From Labyrinthula sp. Ha (lineage: Eukaryota; Sar; Bigyra; Labyrinthulida; Labyrinthulaceae): 64,000 bases of DNA. Below, in pieces: positions 50,001 to 58,615 of this stretch (position 1 is its first letter; each line of letters opens with the position of its first letter). A model generated the notes under the pieces. The model had not been told where the DNA came from. It saw only the letters and a list, made by a program, of their open reading frames with translations, and did not search any database. Location: assembly GCA_015227615.1 (NCBI GenBank), contig JAALGZ010000001.1, positions 744,001-808,000 on the forward strand. Direction: 5' to 3'. The position numbers were made by a program, and so were the translations under genes.

Positions 50001-53000
50001 AATGAAGTCTCGGGCTGAGGAACTTAACTCTTGTAGTCGCCGTTGTTGAGCTGTCCTCCCGGTCGCCTTCACCGGAGCTTTATTCGTACGCTTCAGTCCC
50101 TTTTGAACCTTATGCTCTCGATGAAGAGATTGAAGGATTCTTATTTTCTCTAGCAGGACAGGGTCATTGCCAATCAGCTGAAGACAGAAGTTGAGATTTT
50201 TAAAAGTAGCTCCTGTTTTGTCAGTTTGTTTATAGAAAATAAATAGCGCATACAATAACTCTATGATCGCAGCAATGTAAATATTTGAACCTTTTTTTCT
50301 TGAATCCAGGCCGTGCCTACAAAGCGCAGACCTCAACTCGACCTTGCATGACATGCTACTTAACAACGCAAGTTGCAAACAATATAGTGCAGCAATCAGA
50401 AGACCTTCAGACTTAAATCCTTTGAGGTCAGATAGATAGAGCTGGTTGTAGACTATTTTGCATTGTGCAGGCGCGGGAAAGTCATCCCGAAGAATAAATA
50501 ATACGGGGGTCAACTCATGGTCATAATGTATATCTGACAAACAGATAGCGAAGATTCTTCGAAGTATATAAAACAGGAACTTTTGATTGCACATCATCTG
50601 AGAGACCTTGGAAAAAGCATGAGTAGTCGGGCACTCTTTTTCGATGCTGCAGGACCAGCTACTCCTTTCGCTAAATTCTGCTGCTTTCCGTCGGAGGAGC
50701 ACGTTCTTGGTTTCCCTAGAGTTCCTATATATAAAGGGATCTATTCTTGACCATTCTCCTTCTCTTAAGGAATAAAGCTTCCCATCAAACGTAGAAATTT
50801 CCTTTAAAGCTGAAATAGTTTCCTCTTCATTCAAATCACAGTACTGATTCCCTGAAACAACCGAAAAGATTTCTGAAAATGTCCTTGGCTTAACAGCTAA
50901 CAAATGTCGTAAGATGTCATACACACTTCCTTGCAAATTTTCAACTCGAACAACGAAATCCCTTTGAACAAAAATATTTGCATAAAACACTAAAAACTCT
51001 TCTAACAGCAAAGTAAAATTCGGCCGCTTCTCCACCTCAATAGTAGAAAAACCTTTCGCTTCTTCTTGAAAAATGGAGGCTAGACCAAATGACTCTATTA
51101 AGCGAATCATCACAAAATCTAATCCAAAATATTGTATGGCAATTCGAAGAAACAAGCAGTCCAACTTCAAGAACCAAGCTTGATGCGTGTGCGCATAAAC
51201 ATTCGCTGCATTAACCATCTGGAGGCCGGTCTTACGCCACAAGCCAGCAAAAATTTGAGATGTGGCAGCTACAGCTTTTAATACATCATTTGTGAGTATT
51301 TCCATGGTGGTTCTGCTAATGGCAAAATTATGAGCTTCACCCATAAGCAAAGGCCAGAGGAGCGATGTAGGTTCATTCTTAGAGTCATGTATTATAATTT
51401 CATTGACCATCATAGTTATACATCGTTGAATGGGGAGGGCAAAAGTAACTCTAGCACCAACAAGCACATTAACATCTGGAACTTCCACCTGCTCAAAAAA
51501 GGAAAGAATGTTTTTCTTTACAGGCTTTTGACCACCTGGAAAATGAGGTTCGTCAAAAATAATTTTGATAATATCGTTTCGGAAAGCGCTTTCAAAGACT
51601 GTAGACTGAACAATGAAAGCAATATCTCTTGCGATTTCCACATATAAGTCAAAATGATGTAAAAATATGTCAAATGAAGTGAACAACTTACTGTCTTCCT
51701 GTTCTATATGCTCGTTTCCGAGGTGACGAGAAAAAAAGTGAAAATATTGGGTACATTTGAGAATATTACCCAGAGCACGACACCTTCGTTTTATAGAGGT
51801 AGGGTCCGGTCGCCTGGAATCTGCCAACCGTAAGACATAAATCAGCTTGTGGATAAAAGGGTAATACCTTTTATGCAGTTGAATATGACTTCCCAGTCTG
51901 ATGACACCCGCTTGTGCTTCTAATACATTTTCTTTAGGAATTGTATGGGTATGAACGTTATAGCTATTTTGAAGAATAATAGCAAAGTAACGCACCAAAT
52001 CAAAATCCCGACAAATACTTTCAATAATTGAGGGTACCGTAAGCAGCTGAACACCCAGGTCAAACAGATTATTTCCTTGTAAACCAATACCAGCTGTCCA
52101 TACTAAAGCCGCATATTCAAGAGTAGGTACATACTGGAGAGCAAGTCTAGTTTTCAACGATTCAAACCCAACCATTTTGCTGAAAAGGGTAAATACCGAG
52201 GCAAGTAAGTCTTTTGCAATAAGTCCTTGAAATCGAAACCACATTGACACTACACTATTTGGTTGGGACCCAAGGAAATCATATCTGAAGTCCTTTAGAC
52301 TGCGCTCGTTTTGCCGGAACACTCTCTCATTTTGGAATTGATTGCTTGTTTGGGGAAAGAAGCGTCTCTTCTGCAACAAGTCAGCTTTATATAAGCAAAA
52401 ATTAACAACACGTTCTGCGGCTAGCAGCCCTCTCCCAATTTTGGTACAACTGATTTTCTGTTCCTTAAAAAGTTGTTGGCAGGCTAGTGTGAACAGTTCA
52501 CAATTGACATCAATCAAACTAGTAAAGAACCTTACCGCTAAGATAGCAGCCACCTCTAACTTTTCTGAACTATCCGCTACAACTGAAGAAAGTAGTCTGA
52601 CATTATGGTTCCCAACGTTTTCAAGTTTCTGCAACTTAGGCTGGAGATCCATTAGTGCCGTTAGGAGTTGACTTGGTTCATACCCATCTATTCCTGGAAC
52701 TGACATTATAGTGGCACATCCTTTCTTATCAACAGCCCTTGTAAGCTTTTCAGCAGTGTCAAAATTTGATTCTGTAAGTGATAGTATCGTTTCACTAACA
52801 TCATCATACGTATGAATGTCATCGTTGTTCAAACGAAGAGTTAAATTCTTGAAATCCTTGTCAATTAACTGACTGGTCTCAATATTACTAAGAAGAATTT
52901 TATCAACATTGTCAGTTGCCTCTAAAGCAGTGTAGCATTTATGTAGTTTGACTTCATCAACAGGAAGAGCTCGTTCAAATGATAAGAAGCTTTCAGTAAG

Positions 53001-53591
53001 AAAAACAACTATGCTATCAATAAGCTGTTGAAACATAATCTCAGCTATTTGCACAGTAAATAAGGAAAGACTTCTCTCATGGTTTGAAACCGGGTCAGAT
53101 CCTGCTCGGTGCTTTAAACAAAATCCCTCTGGCTTCCATGCCTCTGAGTCTCCACAGTCACACGTTCCACCAGGACCAGTCCGCCTAAAATTGTAGTCAT
53201 GTCCATCATGATTTGAATTTTTGAAGCAGTCGGAACAAAAAACACAAGTGTCATCAGCTTGGCAAGTCTTGCAATGGTAAACAAACTCACCATTTGAAAA
53301 TACTTTGCCACATCGAGGCTTCCAATTTTGATTTTTTACGTAGTTCAGCACATTAGATGAGGTAAAATTCTCTTCTGCCAAACATTCGGCAACACACAGT
53401 AACTCAAACATTTCATTTTCTGAGTGTTTGCTTAAAGTTCTTATCCCTTGTGACAAATATAGCCCTGTGCTGTTCACAATAACCTCTTTAACTTTGTTCC
53501 ATTCCTCTGTATGCTCATAATTTACGTTATTTTGAATCGCTTTAAGCTTCTGTCTAATCACACTCCATTCTTCATTGTTGATTTTTTTCAT
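47058..53591 (-). CDS. UBR1: UBR1-type N-degron E3 ubiquitin ligase
   Basis: 2177 aa in one uninterrupted exon. The UBR box (residues ~93-161) carries the Cys/His zinc ligands and acidic pocket (NHDGHDY, CDCGDSE) that bind basic N-terminal residues. A ClpS-like segment (~248-297, NNDDIHTYDDV) matches the domain that reads bulky hydrophobic N-termini. A split RING-H2 lies at ~1219-1406: CSLC, a long insertion, then CGHSFHVSCLEGYT and CPVC. The C-terminal part has the Cys/His-rich autoinhibitory region (CLRCGASF, LKAHFKHGC) and the terminal block GLKRGKPL. Canonical UBR1 enzymes ubiquitinate proteins with destabilising N-termini in cytosol and nucleus together with an E2 of the Rad6 type. All recognition modules look intact. 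Its ATG lies 36 bp from that of the divergent ALKBH7-like gene. Confidence 0.95.
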   Translation of the reverse strand: MKKINNEEWSVIRQKLKAIQNNVNYEHTEEWNKVKEVIVNSTGLYLSQGIRTLSKHSENEMFELLCVAECLAEENFTSSNVLNYVKNQNWKPRCGKVFSNGEFVYHCKTCQADDTCVFCSDCFKNSNHDGHDYNFRRTGPGGTCDCGDSEAWKPEGFCLKHRAGSDPVSNHERSLSLFTVQIAEIMFQQLIDSIVVFLTESFLSFERALPVDEVKLHKCYTALEATDNVDKILLSNIETSQLIDKDFKNLTLRLNNDDIHTYDDVSETILSLTESNFDTAEKLTRAVDKKGCATIMSVPGIDGYEPSQLLTALMDLQPKLQKLENVGNHNVRLLSSVVADSSEKLEVAAILAVRFFTSLIDVNCELFTLACQQLFKEQKISCTKIGRGLLAAERVVNFCLYKADLLQKRRFFPQTSNQFQNERVFRQNERSLKDFRYDFLGSQPNSVVSMWFRFQGLIAKDLLASVFTLFSKMVGFESLKTRLALQYVPTLEYAALVWTAGIGLQGNNLFDLGVQLLTVPSIIESICRDFDLVRYFAIILQNSYNVHTHTIPKENVLEAQAGVIRLGSHIQLHKRYYPFIHKLIYVLRLADSRRPDPTSIKRRCRALGNILKCTQYFHFFSRHLGNEHIEQEDSKLFTSFDIFLHHFDLYVEIARDIAFIVQSTVFESAFRNDIIKIIFDEPHFPGGQKPVKKNILSFFEQVEVPDVNVLVGARVTFALPIQRCITMMVNEIIIHDSKNEPTSLLWPLLMGEAHNFAISRTTMEILTNDVLKAVAATSQIFAGLWRKTGLQMVNAANVYAHTHQAWFLKLDCLFLRIAIQYFGLDFVMIRLIESFGLASIFQEEAKGFSTIEVEKRPNFTLLLEEFLVFYANIFVQRDFVVRVENLQGSVYDILRHLLAVKPRTFSEIFSVVSGNQYCDLNEEETISALKEISTFDGKLYSLREGEWSRIDPFIYRNSRETKNVLLRRKAAEFSERSSWSCSIEKECPTTHAFSKVSQMMCNQKFLFYILRRIFAICLSDIHYDHELTPVLFILRDDFPAPAQCKIVYNQLYLSDLKGFKSEGLLIAALYCLQLALLSSMSCKVELRSALCRHGLDSRKKGSNIYIAAIIELLYALFIFYKQTDKTGATFKNLNFCLQLIGNDPVLLEKIRILQSLHREHKVQKGLKRTNKAPVKATGRTAQQRRLQELSSSARDFIQKSIGAQVAENLDVSSASTDMTCSLCREGYTGEKTLCQVVTVYHTAWDTALHNSHGTELPPRPFLFKRRPPPRFSQQNFVTQQRRRLSEIQNMFRTLREGFNAESLGEIILQNGLLGEASSGSEEEAGTNSEKYANIPDVLKPLLETQNGDSVLAYLSETAEANSLHPKILFCGHSFHVSCLEGYTRAKTLVSNIRVYKGLSFDCPVCKNPCVGKVPLLANEAHTRFVNNAFSLKSWHEVVSYIYPIVHQLSESPMLRSHSGVTNSFELSFDSKPLNLWRVLLQPRKFDEEALLSADTVEIRQQLGLILGRRYSSLRGIPHHRGYFREMEPSTLLHCLFSYFVAFTSTVRHYVEADDFLHVIFWRRKKLFFSLKSYLESVFDTCFESFHYLAKHKKVFVEGCFHLKARISQQNHKTSSVSPKRLSFINFLKDLCSEELFNPSNMFSLPLICMLVTGQGLDYTEQYAGFKLEETICRPETRNEHNVQSLIQDRQPLGFKQHPFSHLAFKTSFTRSNVGKIVCSAAGDCIYAKEVYRSDILVELNELDLTAKSDSEILKYLELNKKIDQNLVVQRLWKHGSLLDIDDYFLVLTMLYGSLNAENRNSVIDIVRSLSLACLVSAVARATRKATWLGKEKVLNGFIQSERVSSQFRESLEIVWKFCCSKIYSKERLSQVGLNIAENTYSMRPGQLAFVTERLCMFLKKALVFLCLVDKSLDPRRIEKGENQLESIWSFIGLPLPQKVTEDSISVMLIESWLGAWLCHNPGVLPFTHTATYSGENIQCNESLFIQNTAIETFVGRIHAPAASIDDSLFHGLLELPTNFEDLYEIALKQGTCSQSLKAAELPVLCLRCGASFCLKAPCCNPSMRYNKLKAHFKHGCSAPFLSVSSCQLIHGAMLYEETRTLSEVITLVTGEAPYEDSHGETDVGLKRGKPLSLDTMGYRKLEKMYAEGENISFVANQVRVNPRSVLGRRRLVTLEAI

Positions 53592-53627
53592 TTAACGATT
53601 AACTTTCAATATCTAATAGTACCCAAA
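53592..53627. promoter_or_regulatory. 36-bp divergent spacer between UBR1 and ALKBH7 starts
   Basis: The start codons of two oppositely oriented genes are separated by only 36 AT-rich bases. Both promoters and leaders must therefore be squeezed into it or overlap the partner's coding sequence. No core element is evident. Confidence 0.7.
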
Positions 53628-54233
53628 ATGATTAAACGGTTACTCACAAATTCAACGAAAAACTTGATCGTTAATAAAGAGGTTGGATATTTGATTAAGA
53701 GAGATGTAATCTCTAAAAAGGAAGAAAAATCTCTTTTGAATTTTGTTTTAGACGAGGAGGGTGTGGATATCAGCCTCCAAAGGTTTAGACTTCGCGACTA
53801 CGAGTATGATCATTGGGACAGAGCAATTGCAGGATATAAGGAATTTCAAAGGCCAACAGAATTGTGGAAAGAAGATTGTCAAAACATAATAATAAAAATT
53901 GAAAGGGAAATACTAAGTACGTGCTTGGAGGTGAACTTGCCTCGACCAAAGATGTTTCTTCCACCACATTTAATTGACTTAGCTGCTGACGGAGAAATTT
54001 ACCCACACGTTGACAGTGTTAAACATAGTGGCCAACTGATCTGTGGCGTAAGTTTATTATCAGCTAGAAAGATGATCCTTTCCAATGAATCGGGGAAAAA
54101 AATTGCTTCATTTGAACTGTTCCCGAGAAGCCTTTACATTCTTTTCCATGATGGAAGGTTCAAGTATAGTCATTCTGTACCGGTAGATGAAGCAAGCAAA
54201 AGACGCCTGGCCTTGCTATTTAGGGACCCTTGA
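53628..54233 (+). CDS. ALKBH7: ALKBH7-like mitochondrial AlkB-family dioxygenase
   Basis: 201 aa from the ATG at 53628; the frame is open upstream but that part overlaps UBR1 antisense and looks random. A basic, hydroxyl-rich N-terminus (MIKRLLTNSTKNLIV) fits a mitochondrial presequence. The iron site is H127-x-D129 in HVDSVKHSG and H182 in YSHSVP; a C-terminal Arg in RRLALLF serves as the 2-oxoglutarate ligand. HLIDLAADGEIYPHVDS and GVSLLSARKM are close to the ALKBH7 signature. ALKBH7 in animals is a mitochondrial 2OG/Fe(II) enzyme linked to fatty-acid metabolism and alkylation-induced necrosis; substrate here unknown. It converges on the SH3/FKBP gene (96 bp between stops). Confidence 0.9.
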   Translation: MIKRLLTNSTKNLIVNKEVGYLIKRDVISKKEEKSLLNFVLDEEGVDISLQRFRLRDYEYDHWDRAIAGYKEFQRPTELWKEDCQNIIIKIEREILSTCLEVNLPRPKMFLPPHLIDLAADGEIYPHVDSVKHSGQLICGVSLLSARKMILSNESGKKIASFELFPRSLYILFHDGRFKYSHSVPVDEASKRRLALLFRDP

Positions 54234-54329
54234 TGTATATCATTGATTAAAAAGGAAAATGTGTCAAATTTCTTAAAATCTTGGTATTGTGTTGAGCAGT
54301 CCAGAACAGATAAAGTACTTTCATTTTAG

Positions 54330-55990
54330 TTAAAACCCTTTAAATGAACGCAAATGATCTTTGGTATGTGGACGGGCAACCCCCTGATATACTCCATCCT
54401 GTTCACCACTAGCGCTCTTATGACTGTTGATTTCTTTAATTACAACGTTGTACATCAAAAATGCATCCCCTGGAATCAGCGGCTTGGCACCAATATCTCC
54501 ATACCCTTTCTCTGGAGTTACGATTACACTTGCTTGCTGCTCAAGTGTCAAGAAGCTTACTGCTTGTTCCAAACCTTCAATTACCTGTTCTGCACCAATT
54601 TTGAACTTTAATGGAATACCAGACTTCATCCAAACCTCCTCTTCAGATGCATCTTGGCTTGTGTCATTAATTAATAGGTCACTAGACAGAAACTCAAGTA
54701 GCTTTTGCTCTTGAGGCTCCCAAAGATACGCATTGTACTCCATGGTGACCACATCCCCTTTTCCTGCTACTCTGCGATTGCTTACTCTTAAATTTCTCCT
54801 GTCTTCTTCTGTGAGAAGCTTCCCATCTACAATAACAGCCATTCCATGCTCTAACAAAAAGTCAAAAGCACCAGTAGAAGGTAAACTATAATCAACAATT
54901 ACTTTTCTAAATCTTCCTTTGTTCTCTGTTCCAGCACCTGCTAGTGGGAGTTGAGAATCTTCCATCCTTACTTCATCAAATCTTTGAGAGATCAATAAAT
55001 TAATTCCCGTATTCACTATAGTAAAAAAAAATACAATAAAAGCTACCAATCGGAGCAGGTGGTTCATACCCAGTAGAGCCATTTAAAAATCTTCTAATTT
55101 CAACATCGTCAGTTAATACTCGTACATATTCACTTACATAAATTCCTTTTCTTCCATTCACAGTTTGTCCAGTCGACCATCCTTGAAACCTGGTATCCTG
55201 TTCCAGTACTGCTATCGTTTCCTTGGCTATTAAAGTAAGTTCTCCTTCCTCTCTCTTATCCCATCCATATTGAACAACAGCAAAAATATCTGGTCTAGGT
55301 TCAGATGGTGTTGCGCTATGTTTAGCATTACTCAATCTGCTCGATACATTGGATCGAACTGTAGGCTCTACATTAAACTCAGCACCCCTTCCAATCCAGT
55401 GAGCAATGAGAAACTCTACTTCCAAAGAATTCATACCTTCGCGCAAAATGTCGTCAAGAAGCTGCAACCTCTCTTTAACCTGAACAGGTAGTAAAGTGCA
55501 TTGCTCTGCCCAGGCAGGGATGGTGTAATCAGGCGTACTCGGGTTAAAATATTTTGCTGCTGTGGCAAACACTTTGAAATCTCCAGTTTGCATTGTGCCA
55601 CGTAAACTCTTTCCTGAAGCCAACTTTAAAGTTAGGTCAAAAGCTTCTCCCTCGGTTGTTGATTCAACGATCTGAAAGTCCAATACTCTGTCTCCAAAGG
55701 AAGTATCATATTCAACAACAAACGTGTTTGGAAAGAGTCCCGCTTGTCCAGCTCTGTTTTTTCCAGTCCACCAACCAGAAGGATCCTAAAAGATAAGAAA
55801 TAATTCAAAATCTTCAAGGGTTGTGTCAAGAACGTAAAAGCCACGAGGGGAAGGTTCATTTACTTTATTAACAACAAATATAAGCTCATTTTTCTGAATG
55901 GAGATATCAGCAGCTTCTTGAGCTGTGAAACTAGAATAAGATTTAAGTAGATAAGTACGTGTGATGCGCTATGTATATGTTATTATCCAT
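54330..55990 (-). CDS. SH3 / PX-like / SH3 / FKBP multidomain protein (spliced)
   Basis: Proposed four exons: 55959-55990, 55864-55930, 55070-55785 and 54330-54981, giving 488 aa in frame. The first SH3 (residues ~5-60) is restored only by splicing: FTAQEAAD, then DPSGWWTG and GLFPNTFV. A PX-like region follows (~69-167, FDLTLKLASGKS). The second SH3 is ~199-257 (GELTLI, GWSTG, GRKGIYVSEYV). An FKBP-type peptidyl-prolyl isomerase domain lies at ~346-457 (VIEGLEQAV, VTPEKGYGD, LIPGDAFL). Exons 1-3 are well supported. Exon 4 depends on an 88-nt intron; otherwise the FKBP frame has its own ATG (55082) overlapping the SH3 frame by 83 bases, with a Phe-rich stretch that looks more like a translated polypyrimidine tract than a membrane anchor. 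Such an overlap on one strand is unlikely for nuclear genes. Confidence 0.65.
54982..55069 (-). other. Proposed 88-nt intron 3 of SH3/FKBP gene
   Basis: On the minus strand it begins GTATGAACC, contains a long T-run and ends CTCTCAAAG. A nearer acceptor ACTATAG after the T-run (54-nt intron) would instead end the protein a few codons later without FKBP. The choice cannot be settled from sequence. Confidence 0.5.
55786..55863 (-). other. 78-nt intron 2 of SH3/FKBP gene
   Basis: Begins GTAAATG and ends ATCTTTTAG on the minus strand. Removal joins the first half of the SH3 domain (ELIFVVNK) to DPSGWWTG, giving a complete SH3 fold. Confidence 0.85.
55931..55958 (-). other. 28-nt intron 1 of SH3/FKBP gene
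   Basis: Begins GTACTTATC and ends TTATTCTAG on the minus strand. It separates a 32-nt first exon starting at the ATG (55990) from the first SH3 strand. Removal gives IAHHTFTAQEA in frame. Confidence 0.75.
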
Positions 55991-58615
55991 CTCTACCTCG
56001 TTTATTCGTCTTTAACTTACAGTTACGATTCCAAAATTTTGGGAAATCGACTTCTTTCTTTATTTTCATGGGTAGAGGAATCTTGAAATATTATTTGAAT
56101 CAAGTATGTAATTGATGATTCGACTCAAAATTAACCGTGTAAGTAATTGTGAGCCATTGTGAGAAATAAACAAGAGTTGAGTTAATACTATGTTATGGAA
56201 TATGAACTTCAATGGGCTCAATATGGGTATCTTTTATTGAGGGATAGTAAAACTACTGTTTGTATGATACGGACATATCTTTCATAGATTTATACTTAAT
56301 AGTATATAACATATAATTGCAACAGAACTTCCTTCAAGATAGTGAAATAATCATTCCTCTCTGTTTATTCTAAGAGATGAGAAAATGAAGGGGGTTGTGG
56401 CGAAGTATATTCGTAATGAAATGAAGGAAAAAAATTCAAATCGACAAAAAAATTGTTGAAACCCCAATATATGTTAATTAAAATCCGTATAATATTTCTC
56501 ACGACTGAGCTCAACTAGAATATCTTTGCTGAATCTAATAACTGGCCAACGTGTATACCTCAATTCTCCAGAATAACTATGAAACAAGTGTTGAGTGAGG
56601 AAGTGATAGCCATTCATATGGAGATTGTTAATGATCCAGCTATGAGATCATACAAAATTAAGTACCTTGGCAAATATTTTAAGTGCACACCCAGGGAAAT
56701 CTTGGATTAGGCGGTTCGGACAATATGGAGTGCGGTACTCAAGTGAAGGAAATGAGACAACAGCATCAACAAAACGGTAGATTTGATAAAAAAATAAAGG
56801 CGCTTTGAAGGGAGTCCTTCATTTTTTAAACGAAGTCCTTAATATTTTTCAGTTTTTTCAGCCATCAGTTGCAGGTGTGCTGCATATTTCACACTTGCAC
56901 ATCAAGCCACATTATTAGTGTACAATAGTATAAATAAGTTAACTGTTAATACGAAATGATATGAGAACAACTTCTGATAAATTAGTTTAATATTGGTCAG
57001 AGTACAACATTATTGTAGCCTAATTTCTTAAATTGAAATATCCAGTTAAATGTCTAGGGACTAGGAAGTTGCAGTAAAGTGGAAACATTTGCAGAGGACA
57101 TGATTTAAATAAACTGAGGAAGCTGGGCACAACTGAGAAGAGAATAATAAAAGTACCTGATAATGATCTTTTTCAGCGAAGCAGTCCGATGATCGAAAAC
57201 TATATCTCATTTAAAGTTATTGAGGACTTCTGTATTGCTTTGTAAGTCTTAAAATTTTCGCTATTGAGTACTTTTAGCGTCAGTAACTAAATAAAATTCT
57301 TTCTTAGCCCTGCTTTATATTTTGAGATTATCTCTCCTCAGACTGACTTAGGTGAATGCTCTTAATTACAACATATTTTAACTCCGTATTGGTAATAGCT
57401 AGCAGCCATTTCATAGTAATTTTGCACCAAAGCTCGAGACAATGTAAGCTTCAGAGTTAGATAAGAAAGCGAGATTGTTAACTTCTGCTTTCTTATCAGG
57501 GAAGACCTTTTGTGGGTCGGCAATAATCAAATGAGTTGTAATGCTCCTGCAGGAGGGCTTAAACCAGACCAGCATTTTTCGTGGAAAGTAAATTCCTGTG
57601 TACATGTGCTTACATGCTAATGCTTCTTAACTATTTAAGCGTAATTGGGTAACCTATCTTTGTTATGAAAATATATTATTCTATAGGGGCTCAGCACTGG
57701 TTGGAGAAGTTATTGCCCAATGTTTCATTAGTCTTGGTACTTGGTGGGACATGGTGAGCTTCAAAAAGCATCTCATTCTCTTGTGATTTAAGTTACATCT
57801 AATGAATATTGTTTTGAACTACTAGGTGAAGCTTTGTGTACCTATTTAATTGTCTTTTCTACTGGATTTGTGCAAAACATAAAATCTATTTCTAGTTTCC
57901 TTTGTCCCCAAACCCAGTGGACATAGAGCCACCTCTTCTATAGTACTGTCCACTGCTGAAAAACAGGATAGCTTGCGCACTCATTGGAAAACAAGAGATA
58001 AAAACTCAAACAAACTTTATCAAATGAAGTAACAGGGAACATTTTGTTAGGACAGAGCTTTGAATAAAATCAATGTTTGTCCCATGCACTGGCCATTAAA
58101 TCAATTACTCAGAATATTGCTGGTCAGACACTATTATTTACAATACTTCTTAGAAATAATGCAATATCAATTTGTGAATTCTTCGAATCAGAGCTTTTTA
58201 TAGTACAATTTCACATATTCATATAAAAGATCGCTAGTTTCCTTTTGAAACAACTTTCAGTTGCTGAATAATTTAATTCTGTTCTGTTGAGCATCCATAT
58301 TCACAATAATACAAGTATTCTGATTCGGGGTAGCAAGAAATATGTCTTTCCTCTACCTTGACGTCTGGGGTAGTTCTTCGGGATGTTTTTTATTGTTCAT
58401 TATGTTCTAATATCACCTGCGCTGCTATAATACCTATGAAGCATTTCTGCATGAAGTGATCCTTATCCGATAATAAAAGCTCCTGACCTGAAGCTCATAA
58501 TAAAATCATCAGAATCCAAGGTTACTTATTACAGCTTCAGCACTAAAACCAAAATTAAATCTCATTGTAAAATACGTTTCTATTCTTACTCTTTTACTGA
58601 ACAGAACATACACTA

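Noticed and set aside
54982-55082. N-terminal membrane anchor for a separate FKBP gene
   Set aside because: The hydrophobic stretch coincides with an intron-like T-rich tract and overlaps the SH3 frame; the fused model is preferred, though not proven.
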